Below, in pieces: positions 8,927 to 17,318 of a stretch of DNA of 39,666 nucleotides (position 1 is the first letter of the stretch; each line of letters begins with the position of its first letter). The DNA comes from Bacteroidales bacterium (GTDB lineage: Bacteria > Bacteroidota > Bacteroidia > Bacteroidales > P3). Under the pieces are notes generated by a model that had not been told where the DNA came from, ran no database searches, and saw only the letters and a list, made by a program, of their open reading frames with translations. The stretch covers positions 1 through 39,666 of the forward strand of contig JAEEHQ010000070.1 of NCBI GenBank assembly GCA_016280915.1, in the 5' to 3' direction. Made by a program: the position numbers and the translations under genes.

Positions 8927-10101
8927 AGCACCTGCTTTCCCTTATCGGTTTTATCGGACTCTTAGGATTAATCGGCCAAGCGCAAGACTTCTCCTTCCGA
9001 TGGAAAGGATTCGTCAACCCGCACTACTATGCCGACAGCCGCAGCGTGGTAGGTGGACGTGAGGACATGATGCTCTTCTACCCCAAGCCCATCGTGCGCG
9101 ACAGTCTCGGCCGTGACATCAACGACGGATGGCAAGCCAACATGCTTGCCATCACCGCCCGTCTCGGTCTGACCATCAATGGCCCTGAGATGTTGGGAGC
9201 AAACACCCTTGCCTATATCGAAGGCGACTTTACAGGTGCCACCAATGCCACCATTAATAATCTGCGCCTGCGCCATGCTTATTTCAGAATGAATTGGGAC
9301 AAGCATGAGCTTACAGCCGGACAATACTGGTATGCCATGGTCGTCCATGAGATTATGCCCATGACCAACCCGCTGAACATGGGTGCACCATTTCATTGCT
9401 ATGCTCGGCAGCCTCAAATAAGATATAGCTACTTCCCTACTGGCAATTGGGAGGTTTTGGCCGTCGCACAATGGCAGCTCGACAACATGAGCCAAGGACT
9501 GCTCAATGGTGTTGCCACATCCTCTACCCTCTTTGCACGACACAGCCTCCTTCCCGAGCTGAACGCACAGCTCCGCTACATGCAAGGGAATCTCTTCATC
9601 GGTGCCGCTGCCAACCTCAAGAGCATCCAGCCAATGGTAAACACCACCGGCACCGCTTCGCCTCAACAATTGCACCAATCGTTGAGCTACTCTCTCTTCG
9701 GCAGCTATCGCTTCAACGGCCTCACCGTCAAAGCACAAACGTTGCTTAACAACAGTCTCTACGAAGGCTGTTCTCTGGGTGGCTACCTGATGCTGGATGA
9801 TGGCACCTTACAAGACTGGCATTTCAACACCGTATGGTTGGATATTGAACGCACCCGTGGGCACTGGCGACCCGGCATCTTCTTGGGATATGCCCAGAAC
9901 CTCGACTATGGCAATACCAACTTCACCCACTGCTTCGGCCGAGGCCACGACCTGGCCTACCTCTGGCGCATCCAGCCCCGCCTCACCTACACAACACAGA
10001 AAGGCCTCTCTTTTGTGGGTGAAGCCGAATACACCCAGGCTGGCTACCCTGAGCCCGTTGGCAATCTCCGACTCTCACTCAGCGCCGTCTACGCTTTTTA
10101 A
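8923..10101 (+). CDS. Outer-membrane beta-barrel protein (porin-like)
   Basis: The start ATG at 8923 overlaps the preceding stop by 4 bases; the frame is open further upstream inside the neighbour, but only this start gives a signal peptide (MKHLLSLIGFIGLLGLIGQAQ). The 392-residue product has alternating hydrophobic/polar strands rich in Tyr, Trp and Asn. It ends in a terminal aromatic strand (LRLSLSAVYAF) with C-terminal Phe, the usual signal for outer-membrane insertion. The N-terminal part resembles DcaP/OprP-like trimeric porin families (GFVNPHYYADSR, then an ANTLAYIEGDFTG strand). Substrate is unknown. Confidence 0.85.
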   Translation: MKHLLSLIGFIGLLGLIGQAQDFSFRWKGFVNPHYYADSRSVVGGREDMMLFYPKPIVRDSLGRDINDGWQANMLAITARLGLTINGPEMLGANTLAYIEGDFTGATNATINNLRLRHAYFRMNWDKHELTAGQYWYAMVVHEIMPMTNPLNMGAPFHCYARQPQIRYSYFPTGNWEVLAVAQWQLDNMSQGLLNGVATSSTLFARHSLLPELNAQLRYMQGNLFIGAAANLKSIQPMVNTTGTASPQQLHQSLSYSLFGSYRFNGLTVKAQTLLNNSLYEGCSLGGYLMLDDGTLQDWHFNTVWLDIERTRGHWRPGIFLGYAQNLDYGNTNFTHCFGRGHDLAYLWRIQPRLTYTTQKGLSFVGEAEYTQAGYPEPVGNLRLSLSAVYAF

Positions 10102-10106
10102 CCACC

Positions 10107-10955
10107 ATGATATCCAACTACCACACCCACACCAACTATTGCGATGGCAAGGCTTCGCCGCGCGAGATGGTGGAATATGCTGTGGCGCATGGTATGCGGT
10201 ACTTAGGCTTTTCGGGACATGCACCATTGCCCTACGAGAACACCTTCTCCATTAAAGATGACAATTATGTCCCCTACTGCAACACCATCCGTGAACTCCA
10301 GCACGAATATGCCAACCAAATCGAAATCCGGCTTGGGTTGGAAATAGACTATGTGCCTGGCCTACTTGAGGACTTCACTCCACTGATAGAACAGGGGGGA
10401 TTGGACTACACCATTGGCAGCGTTCACCTTATACCCAATCCCAACAGTATTGAGGAATTACGCACCCATCCCCAGGAAGCTGCTCAGCACCTTTGGATGA
10501 TTGACGGTCCTCACTATGAGGTCTACGATGACGGGCTACAACGCCATTTTGGTGGCGACATCCGGCGTGCCGTAAAGGCTTTCTTCCACCAAACCAACAC
10601 CATGATTGAGAGCCAACGTCCCACCATCGTAGGCCATTTCGACAAGGTAGTCATGCACAACCGTGACCGTTATTTCCATTACGATGAGCCCTGGTTCCGC
10701 AACCTGATGTACGAAACAGTTGAACTGATACACGAAACTGGCTGCATCTGCGAAATCAACACCCGTGGCCTCTACAAAGGACGACACAACGACTATTACC
10801 CAGGACGCACTACCATACGTCACATGAATGAGTTAGGCATCCCCGTCATTGTCAGCACCGATGCCCATGCTCCTGACGATCTCATCAAAAGCGAATGCTG
10901 CGAAGAGTTTCTCCGCAGCATTGGTTACAAAGAGATTGTCACCCGACTTCCCTAA
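10107..10955 (+). CDS. PHP-domain phosphatase, histidinol-phosphatase type
   Basis: The 282-residue protein opens with NYHTHTNYCDG, the first PHP metal-binding motif (His6, His8, Asp13). It continues with GFSGHAPLP and GLEIDYVPG, both typical of the HisK/HisJ histidinol-phosphatases, and ends with the STDAHAPDDL motif. The family hydrolyses histidinol phosphate in histidine synthesis. No other his gene is nearby, so a different phosphoester substrate remains possible. It starts 5 bases after the outer-membrane barrel gene and is the last gene of that set, convergent with the lipoprotein at 10978-11703. Confidence 0.88.
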   Translation: MISNYHTHTNYCDGKASPREMVEYAVAHGMRYLGFSGHAPLPYENTFSIKDDNYVPYCNTIRELQHEYANQIEIRLGLEIDYVPGLLEDFTPLIEQGGLDYTIGSVHLIPNPNSIEELRTHPQEAAQHLWMIDGPHYEVYDDGLQRHFGGDIRRAVKAFFHQTNTMIESQRPTIVGHFDKVVMHNRDRYFHYDEPWFRNLMYETVELIHETGCICEINTRGLYKGRHNDYYPGRTTIRHMNELGIPVIVSTDAHAPDDLIKSECCEEFLRSIGYKEIVTRLP

Positions 10956-10977
10956 GGAAAACCGTGGTGCTAAGTGA

Positions 10978-11703
10978 TTATTGTTGCTTCACCAAATTGG
11001 CAAAGGGTTTCTCGCGGGTATAGTCTTCGACTGCCGCAATGTATTTAGCCTTGAACAGGTCGAGTCCTTGGGAAGTCTTCTCATACCATATTTCCTCGTT
11101 GTTGGAGAGGATGAGCAGATGGGAGGGCATATCGAAAGAATAGAAGAAATGGAACGACTGTGTATCCGCCTTGCCGTTGGCAGGGGTGCGGATAAGCAGC
11201 GAGTCAACAAACTGATAGGTCATCTTGCCCACTGAGTCGACATAAGTGCCGGCAAGGTCGCCTAAACGTGAGGTGATGAGCAGGTCGCGATAAGCCTCCA
11301 TAGGGGTTTTGTTGCCTGGCAGATACTGCCAGAGGGTGTCGCATTCGGGGTCGTCAGGACGATGGCAGACAATCATGGCAAGGTCGCCCTTCCGCTCAAG
11401 GACAGCGGTGTCGCCCTCAACGCCCACAGCCACCCACGTCTCGCCTGCGATGGGCTGAATGATAAAGGTGTCGACAGCCACTTGGCGAAGAGCAAAGGTA
11501 GAGCCGCCCTCGTGAAGCGTGCCACCAGCGAAACAAAAAAGATTAGCATCAGTGGTATCTGCGCTACCAACAAAGTATTCGTAGCCATCAAACCAACAGG
11601 TCTTGTCAAAATTGAAGGAAGCAACCTCCTCTTTGTGTGAATTGTTGCAAGCAACGCCAAGCAAAGCAATGGCGAGAGTAAACGTTAGCAGGTTTGTTTT
11701 CAT
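10978..11703 (-). CDS. Lipoprotein of unknown function
   Basis: The 241-residue protein begins MKTNLLTFTLAIALLGVAC, a lipoprotein signal with the lipobox LGVAC, so it should be anchored to a membrane. The mature part contains two beta-rich segments that assess a phenotype-like pattern of GGTLHEGG, FIIQPIAGETWVAVG and GKMTYQFVDSLL. I recognise no family. It is the third gene of a minus-strand set whose first gene is at 12516-13016, with 29 bases to its upstream neighbour. Confidence 0.8.
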   Translation of the reverse strand: MKTNLLTFTLAIALLGVACNNSHKEEVASFNFDKTCWFDGYEYFVGSADTTDANLFCFAGGTLHEGGSTFALRQVAVDTFIIQPIAGETWVAVGVEGDTAVLERKGDLAMIVCHRPDDPECDTLWQYLPGNKTPMEAYRDLLITSRLGDLAGTYVDSVGKMTYQFVDSLLIRTPANGKADTQSFHFFYSFDMPSHLLILSNNEEIWYEKTSQGLDLFKAKYIAAVEDYTREKPFANLVKQQ

Positions 11704-11732
11704 GCTGAAAGTATTTATGAATGATAGTAATG

Positions 11733-12512
11733 TTATTCGTAGTATTCAAACGTTCTTACTTCGAGAGTTGTAGACGTGCGGTCGCCCGTCGTGGTACGAC
11801 GAATCCAGTTATTGTGGTCGTCATAAGAATAATAAACCATGACGAGGCCTGAGGTGTTGCCGATCTGTTCCTCGGTCACCCTTCCCAAACTGTCGTATGC
11901 CGTGGGCCTACGGGGTGGCTCCTGCACAACATGCTCAGAAGCATCGGGATATGTCAGTTTGGCAAGTTGGCCATCTGCATCATATTCATAACTAATTCTG
12001 GAACCGTCGGGGAAAATATACTTGGTAAGTTGTCCCTGACCATTGTAGCGCAGCCGGAAGGAGTGTTTGCGCCCATTAGGGTCTACCATGGTGGCCCGAC
12101 AAGTACGGTAGTTGCGGCCATAGCGATAAGTAGTTTTCGTGTAGAGTTGCGTGAGGTCATCATAAGAAGTGCCTGCCGAGTCGAGATAGCAAAGTTCTTC
12201 CACGCGGCGGCCAGTGGTGTCGTATGAGAAATGGTAACGCAATGTGTTGTGAGGGTCGCGATAATAATAGTCTATACAACGACCTGCCGTGTCGAAACAA
12301 CCCACCCGCTGCATCACTACGCCCTCCTCTTGGCTAACCTTCTCGTAAGAGAACATCGAGATGGCACCCTCCATCGAACCAGTCAGACCCGAAGTCTCAC
12401 TGCGATTGAAATCGGTAGGTAAGTTGGGACGAAAAGGAAATGGCATCTCATCCTCAGCACAAGCCGAGAGGAGCATCGAACATAGGAATATGGCAACCCA
12501 GCGGCGCAGCAT
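11733..12512 (-). CDS. Lipoprotein with YD-type (Rhs-like) repeats
   Basis: The signal sequence ends in LLSAC, a lipobox, giving a 259-residue lipoprotein. From about residue 70 it carries several short YD-like repeats of the kind found in Rhs proteins: YDTTGRRVEELCYLDS, RYNGQGQLTKYIFPDGS, YEYDADGQLAKLTYPDAS, AYDSLGRVTEEQIGNTSG. There is no Rhs core motif and no toxin tip, so it is a stand-alone cell-surface YD-repeat lipoprotein. Such repeats often fold as beta-strands that bind carbohydrate. The gene starts 3 bases after the stop of the upstream secreted protein. Function unknown. Confidence 0.85.
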   Translation of the reverse strand: MLRRWVAIFLCSMLLSACAEDEMPFPFRPNLPTDFNRSETSGLTGSMEGAISMFSYEKVSQEEGVVMQRVGCFDTAGRCIDYYYRDPHNTLRYHFSYDTTGRRVEELCYLDSAGTSYDDLTQLYTKTTYRYGRNYRTCRATMVDPNGRKHSFRLRYNGQGQLTKYIFPDGSRISYEYDADGQLAKLTYPDASEHVVQEPPRRPTAYDSLGRVTEEQIGNTSGLVMVYYSYDDHNNWIRRTTTGDRTSTTLEVRTFEYYE

Positions 12513-12515
12513 CTG

Positions 12516-13016
12516 TTATTCTTTAACCAACACCTTGGTGATATAGGAAGCCAGCTGGCCTTGGGATTGTTTTTTAAGCAGTTTTTCGGTCAGCCGAGAC
12601 TTGCCGATGACATCTTTATGGGCAAAATAGAAATTGAGCATATCTTCTACAGCCACATTGGCACAGAGCAGGCCATTGTCTTCGGGATGCTTGATAGCGT
12701 GGCGTGCCCAACCAGCAATATAGGCAAGAAGAAGGTCACCCTTCTTGGCATCCACCAACTCTTCGGCCACTACGATAGACATATTGGGACTCCCAGCGGC
12801 CCAACGCAGAAGAAAACTGGCACATTCCTCGTGTTTGGGATAATTGAAACTGGGGTCGGTGTTGAGCAGGTAGTCGCAGCAGTTGAGCACATCAGCCTCA
12901 TAGTTGGCATATTCGGATGGCCACATCTTCTCTGGAAGAATGGGCAGGGAGAACTGTTGAGCCATAGCACACTGAGCCATGACAAAGGCAACAAGAACCA
13001 AAGTGAGTTTTTTCAT
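12516..13016 (-). CDS. Secreted helical protein of unknown function
   Basis: The 166-residue protein has a signal peptide (MKKLTLVLVAFVMAQCAMAQ, cleavage likely after AMA or AQ). The mature part is predicted to be mostly helical, with conserved-looking aromatic and Cys positions (LNCCDYLLNT, HEECASFLL, GWARHAIKHPEDNG). I do not recognise the family. It is the promoter-proximal gene of the three-gene minus-strand envelope set, preceded by a TATCTTTG -7 box. Confidence 0.8.
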   Translation of the reverse strand: MKKLTLVLVAFVMAQCAMAQQFSLPILPEKMWPSEYANYEADVLNCCDYLLNTDPSFNYPKHEECASFLLRWAAGSPNMSIVVAEELVDAKKGDLLLAYIAGWARHAIKHPEDNGLLCANVAVEDMLNFYFAHKDVIGKSRLTEKLLKKQSQGQLASYITKVLVKE

Positions 13017-13069
13017 GTTTTTTTCGTTGTTGTTTCTAACATTAACGGAGATAGTTACTTTTGATTGTG

Positions 13070-13077
13070 CAAAGATA
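13070..13077 (-). promoter_or_regulatory. -7 box for the minus-strand envelope operon
   Basis: The minus strand reads TATCTTTG, a perfect TAnnTTTG, about 54 bases upstream of the gene starting at 13016. It is divergent from the TACCTTTG box at 13109-13116, leaving a compact shared promoter region. Confidence 0.65.
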
Positions 13078-13108
13078 CAATATTTTTTTTACATCGCCGT
13101 TTTTTTCT

Positions 13109-13116
13109 TACCTTTG
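13109..13116 (+). promoter_or_regulatory. -7 box for the thiamine pyrophosphokinase gene
   Basis: TACCTTTG matches TAnnTTTG exactly and lies 37 bases before the ATG at 13154. It also argues against using any start codon further upstream in the same frame. Confidence 0.6.
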
Positions 13117-13153
13117 TGGTAGTGAAACAAAACTATGCATATACTATATACAA

Positions 13154-13819
13154 ATGAATATCACCATTATAGCCAACGGTTCCTTCCCCACTCTGCCTTC
13201 GGTGCTTTCCTGCCTGGGCGAGGCTGACAGGGTGGTATGCTGCGACGGTGCTTTGGAAAAATATCTACAATGGGTTCGTCGGCAAAACCCTCGGCCGGTG
13301 CAACAGGTGGCCGTGGTGGGCGACGGCGACTCCCTCTCCCCTGCCCTACTCAACGAGTCGTTGCATGAGGGGCTGCCCATTAGCCACCAGCAAATCTCCG
13401 AGCAAGAATCCAACGACCTGAGCAAAGCGGTGCGCTATGCAGCCGAACACACCCATCACCTGAACGAGCCAATCCACGTGAGCATCCTGGGCGCCACGGG
13501 CAAACGCGAGGACCACACGCTGGGCAATATCGCCCTGCTGGCCTACTACAGCGAACATTACCCCCTCATGCAGTTTGCCATGGTGGGCGACTATGGCACC
13601 TTCTATCCTGTCAATGGGCTGCGTCGGTTTCCCTCTTACCCTGGCCAACAGGTGAGCCTCTTTGCCCTCAGGTCCGACATACCCATCAGCGTAAAAGGAC
13701 TGAAGTACCCCATTGAGAACCGTTGCCTCGAATGGCTGTGGCAAGGTACCCTCAATGAATCTTTGGGCGACAGTTTTGAGGTGAAAGGCGAAAGGGTGAT
13801 TGTTTTCCAGAAAAGATAG
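13154..13819 (+). CDS. Thiamine pyrophosphokinase
   Basis: The enzyme transfers pyrophosphate from ATP to thiamine, giving thiamine diphosphate. Seen motifs: DRVVCCDGALEKYL, VVGDGDSL, EQESNDLSKAVRYA and ILGATGKREDHTLGNIALL, in the order and spacing of the ThiN/TPK catalytic domain. They are followed by the C-terminal thiamine-binding sandwich (QVSLFALRSDIPISVKGLKY). The 221-residue length with ATG 13154 is normal. The frame extends upstream to 13061, but that stretch contains the promoter box. Confidence 0.93.
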   Translation: MNITIIANGSFPTLPSVLSCLGEADRVVCCDGALEKYLQWVRRQNPRPVQQVAVVGDGDSLSPALLNESLHEGLPISHQQISEQESNDLSKAVRYAAEHTHHLNEPIHVSILGATGKREDHTLGNIALLAYYSEHYPLMQFAMVGDYGTFYPVNGLRRFPSYPGQQVSLFALRSDIPISVKGLKYPIENRCLEWLWQGTLNESLGDSFEVKGERVIVFQKR

Positions 13820-13864
13820 AGGATTTCCATCTGCCTCTTATTCCCGTAAGAAGTGGAGAAGCTG

Positions 13865-14371
13865 TCATTCTTGGTCAAAATCTTGCAGCTCTGTTTCAGC
13901 AGCCTGGTCTAATGTGTCATATTGAGTGTCGAACTGATAAACACGGTGAAGATGTTGGATTTGTTCCTCGCGAAGGACCTCCTCCACGCGGTTGGCACAC
14001 TCAGCAAGATGCTTCACAACATCGCTTGCCCAGAAACGAAGCACTCGCCAACCTCGTGCTTTCAGACGTTGGTCGGTGCGTCGGTCACGGGCCATATTGC
14101 GCTCAATCTTGTTAAACCAAAACTCCTTATTGCTTTTGATACGCTGGCGGGCCTGGAGCCAATCGCGCCCATGCCAGAAATCACCATCCACAAAGACCGC
14201 CACTTTCCTGTTCTTAAAACAGATGTCGGGAGTGCCAGGTATGCCACGAACATTTTTGCGATAGCGGTACCCCCTATGCCACAATTCCTGCGCCAACATC
14301 CTTTCGGGCTTGGTACCCGTGCTGCGATTGGCCTGCATGCAGCGCCGCCGTTGTTCGGGTGTGAGTGGCAT
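13865..14371 (-). CDS. Vsr-like very short patch repair endonuclease
   Basis: Vsr enzymes nick beside T:G mismatches left by deamination of 5-methylcytosine. The 168-residue protein has the N-terminal MPLTPEQRRRCMQANRSTGT, then KPE (Glu23). PGTPDICF carries the catalytic Asp49, and VFVDGDFWHG carries His67. By alignment from memory, the position of E. coli Vsr His64 is Asp62 here, a form common in Vsr homologues of this type. No cytosine methyltransferase gene is present in the window, so it is an orphan here. It is the last gene of the radA operon, 32 bases after the TSCPD gene, and convergent with the thiamine pyrophosphokinase gene. Confidence 0.9.
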   Translation of the reverse strand: MPLTPEQRRRCMQANRSTGTKPERMLAQELWHRGYRYRKNVRGIPGTPDICFKNRKVAVFVDGDFWHGRDWLQARQRIKSNKEFWFNKIERNMARDRRTDQRLKARGWRVLRFWASDVVKHLAECANRVEEVLREEQIQHLHRVYQFDTQYDTLDQAAETELQDFDQE

Positions 14372-14403
14372 GGGGTGTGATACTTTGGTTTAACAATAGG
14401 TTA

Positions 14404-14658
14404 CTAACAATCTATCACCTCTCTTATGGCTCGGGTAAGTTGGTCGGGGCAGGAAGTCTCCTTGAAACCGCAGCGGATGCCTTGCAGCCGGTGGACAACG
14501 GCTTTGGCATCCATGCCTTCAACCAGCTTACCTATGCCCTGTAGATTGCCATTACAACCGCCCAAGAAAGAAACGTTGTGCAACGTGCCGTCATCGGCAA
14601 TGTCAAATTCGATCATGGCACTACAAGTGCCTTCGGTGAAATAAGTATGGTGTTTCAT
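14404..14658 (-). CDS. TSCPD-domain protein
   Basis: The 84-residue protein matches the small TSCPD family: YFTEGTCSAMIEFDIADDG, VSFLGGCNGNLQGIGKLV, and ETSCPDQL near the end, which is the naming motif. The family is also found as the C-terminal domain of some ribonucleotide reductases; its stand-alone function is not established. The frame could start at a TTG overlapping the radA stop, but ATG at 14658, 5 bases beyond that stop, is preferred. It is translated from the radA transcript. Confidence 0.9.
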   Translation of the reverse strand: MKHHTYFTEGTCSAMIEFDIADDGTLHNVSFLGGCNGNLQGIGKLVEGMDAKAVVHRLQGIRCGFKETSCPDQLTRAIREVIDC

Positions 14659-14663
14659 ATCTG

Positions 14664-16055
14664 TCAAGAAAAAAGTTCACGAAAAGCCTCCTCAATAACG
14701 CCCACCGACACTATCTGTATGTGGTAACGGGAGCGGTCAATCGATTTGGCATCATATTTCGACACAAAAATCCGTTCAAAGCCCAGACGATCAGCCTCGC
14801 CAATGCGTTGCTCTATGCGGCTGACGGGGCGCACCTCACCGCTCAGGCCCAGTTCCGCCGCAAAGCACAACCGAGGCGAGATAGGCATGTCCACATTACT
14901 GGACAGTATGCTACACGCCACGGCCAAATCCAAGGCGGGGTCGTTCACGCGCATGCCCCCAGCCATATTCAGGAAGACATCCTTTGCACCCAGTTTAAAA
15001 CCACAGCGTTTTTCCAGCACAGCCAACAACATATTCATGCGCCGCATGTCAAACCCGTTTGCATTGCGCTGAGGGGTGCCATAGACGGCACTGCTCACCA
15101 GCGACTGCACCTCAATAAACATGGGTCGTCCCCCCTCCAACGTGGCGGCCACAGCGGTACCACTCAGCTCTTCGTCGCGGTGGGCCAGCAACAACTCCGA
15201 CGGATTGGAAACCTCGCTGAGGCCGCTTCCCCGCATCTCGAAGATGCCAATCTCCGCCGTCGAGCCAAAACGGTTCTTCAGCGCGCGGAGGATGCGGAAA
15301 CCGTAGTTGCGGTCGCCTTCAAACTGCAGCACCGCATCCACTATGTGTTCCATCACCTTAGGACCAGCCAGTGTTCCATCCTTGGTGATATGGCCCACCA
15401 GCAGCACCGGCACCCCACTCTCCTTGGCATAGCGCTGAAACTGGGTGGTGCATTCGCGTATCTGCGAGATGCTGCCGCTGCCCGACTCGATGAGCTCGGT
15501 GTTGACTGTTTGAATAGAATCCACAATTACCAGATCGGGCTGTACTGCCTCTATATGCTCAAAGATATGCTCCATCGAGGTCTCACTAACCACATAGCAG
15601 CCCGTACTCTCCTGTTCCCCAGCAATGTCTGTGGGAGCCGATACCACACGGTCTGCCCGCATCTTTATCTGTTCCTCGCTCTCCTCGCCACTCACATACA
15701 ATATCCTCTTATCCTGCATGGCGAGCGCCGTCTGCAACAGTAGCGTGCTCTTGCCTATGCCGGGCTCGCCACCTATCAGCAACAGCGAACCTGGGACAAT
15801 CCCGCCACCCAGCACTCGGTCAAATTCGGCACAATAGGTAGGCATGCGCGTGGTTTGACTATACATCACATGCTGAATCAGCTTGGGAGTGCTCATGGTG
15901 CTGCCTTTGGCCTTTTGTTTGCTTCCGGCAGTCTCTTTCTGCACCACCTCCTCGTCAAAGGTATTCCACTTGCCGCAGGAGGGGCATTTGCCCAACCAAC
16001 TGCTGCTTTGGTAGCCGCACTCGCGACAATAATAAAAAGTTCTTGCTTTTGCCAT
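14664..16055 (-). CDS. radA: RadA, DNA repair and recombination ATPase
   Basis: RadA processes recombination intermediates. The 463-residue protein shows the N-terminal C4 zinc finger (CRECGY...GKCPSCGKW, residues 10-30), Walker A in GGEPGIGKSTLLL (about 95-107), the RadA-specific LKNRFGSTAEIGIFEM motif, and the C-terminal Lon-like domain (GGMRVNDPALDLAVACSILSS). All elements are intact. It lies 3 bases after the ThrE-type exporter gene and just before the TSCPD gene. Confidence 0.98.
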   Translation of the reverse strand: MAKARTFYYCRECGYQSSSWLGKCPSCGKWNTFDEEVVQKETAGSKQKAKGSTMSTPKLIQHVMYSQTTRMPTYCAEFDRVLGGGIVPGSLLLIGGEPGIGKSTLLLQTALAMQDKRILYVSGEESEEQIKMRADRVVSAPTDIAGEQESTGCYVVSETSMEHIFEHIEAVQPDLVIVDSIQTVNTELIESGSGSISQIRECTTQFQRYAKESGVPVLLVGHITKDGTLAGPKVMEHIVDAVLQFEGDRNYGFRILRALKNRFGSTAEIGIFEMRGSGLSEVSNPSELLLAHRDEELSGTAVAATLEGGRPMFIEVQSLVSSAVYGTPQRNANGFDMRRMNMLLAVLEKRCGFKLGAKDVFLNMAGGMRVNDPALDLAVACSILSSNVDMPISPRLCFAAELGLSGEVRPVSRIEQRIGEADRLGFERIFVSKYDAKSIDRSRYHIQIVSVGVIEEAFRELFS

Positions 16056-16058
16056 AAT

Positions 16059-17312
16059 TTACAATTGTTTAGCCCGCTTATTCAGGGAAGCTGCAATCCG
16101 CACGATTCCGCCCGCCAAGATGATGCCCACCGCAATAGCAATAGTCACCTTAATGGCCACAAAGCCCGTCGTGGCAGCCATACCCAGCCGGCTGGCCACC
16201 ATATAATAGGCTGTCCAAAAAATAGCCCCTCCGGGTACCAATGGAATGATGCCACAGATAAGGTATAATGTCGTAGGGCAGTGCCACTTCTGTGCCATCA
16301 ACTGCGATAGCAAGGCCACCAGCATGGCGGCAAATAGAGCCGACTCAGCGGGCGAAAAATGGCATAATGCCACCCTCATGTCACCATTAAGCAGCAGAAA
16401 CAACGCCCATCCTGCCATGCCGCAAATACCGCACCCCACATAGTAGCGGCGCGGAGCGCCAAACAGCACCGAAAAGCCAATAGTGCCCAGCAATGCCGCA
16501 GGAAGTTGAATGGCCCATCCTGCAGCCAATATATCTACAGTAGGGGCACCCAACTGTAGCAATCCCTGATGCAGTCGGCTGTCAAGAATGAACGCCACGC
16601 AAACCCCCAGAGCAATGCACAAGAAAATCATAAAGGCATCCAGCATACGGGTGGCTCCGGCAATATAGTCCTCATGCGCAATGTCGCGAATGCCGTTGGT
16701 GAACGGAACCCCCGGCACCAGTGCGATGATAGTGCCAATAATCATATTGGGCAAATGCTCGCCCAATCCCAACCGAGAGGCTATAATGCACAGCCATCCG
16801 CCCACCAAACCGCCCACCACATTGCCAAAGAAGCGCGACATGTGGGGCATCAAGAAAGTCATGAAACTGCCCAACAGCAATCCTACGGCAAAGGTGACGG
16901 CTGCATCCGTCAGGCTGCCGCCAAAGAGCAGAGAGAACGCCGACACACCCACAGCAATGCCCAACAGCAACTCCCACCAAGGCTTTGCCGCACTATGGCG
17001 TATGGCCTCCAATCGTGAGGCCAGCTGGTCCAAAGAGCAACGTCCGTCGCACACGTCGCGGCTGAGCTGGTTCACCTCCACCACGCGAGACAGCTGCGTG
17101 CCTTTGATAGGGATAAACTCGGCACGGGCATAGTGCTGCCCTGTGGCGATGATGCCGTTGCTCAGCACAAAGAAACTCTCGTCCTCCACACCGTAAGCCG
17201 AGGCAATGCGGGTCATGGTCTCCTCCACACGGCTGATTTCCGCGCCGTTTTCGAGAAGGATGTGTCCCGCTTCGGTGGCCAGTTGCAAGGCCTGTTCCTG
17301 TTCTGTCGTCAT
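16059..17312 (-). CDS. ThrE-type threonine/serine exporter family membrane protein
   Basis: The 417-residue protein has a cytoplasmic N-terminal part with the family motif LLENGAEISRVEETMTRIA and SNGIIATG. About ten hydrophobic segments then form the ThrE membrane domain (for example LLLGIAVGVSAFSLLFGGSL) and the fused second ThrE domain near the C-terminus (YLICGIIPLVPGGAIFWTAY). Both halves are in a single chain, as in Corynebacterium ThrE. Substrate in this organism is not known. It sits between the STM3941-like gene and radA, 3 bases from radA. Confidence 0.9.
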   Translation of the reverse strand: MTTEQEQALQLATEAGHILLENGAEISRVEETMTRIASAYGVEDESFFVLSNGIIATGQHYARAEFIPIKGTQLSRVVEVNQLSRDVCDGRCSLDQLASRLEAIRHSAAKPWWELLLGIAVGVSAFSLLFGGSLTDAAVTFAVGLLLGSFMTFLMPHMSRFFGNVVGGLVGGWLCIIASRLGLGEHLPNMIIGTIIALVPGVPFTNGIRDIAHEDYIAGATRMLDAFMIFLCIALGVCVAFILDSRLHQGLLQLGAPTVDILAAGWAIQLPAALLGTIGFSVLFGAPRRYYVGCGICGMAGWALFLLLNGDMRVALCHFSPAESALFAAMLVALLSQLMAQKWHCPTTLYLICGIIPLVPGGAIFWTAYYMVASRLGMAATTGFVAIKVTIAIAVGIILAGGIVRIAASLNKRAKQL

Positions 17313-17318
17313 AGGCTA

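Noticed and set aside
14721..15743. 340-residue open frame on the plus strand across radA
   Set aside because: It is antisense to the intact radA gene, His/Ala/Arg-rich without motifs.
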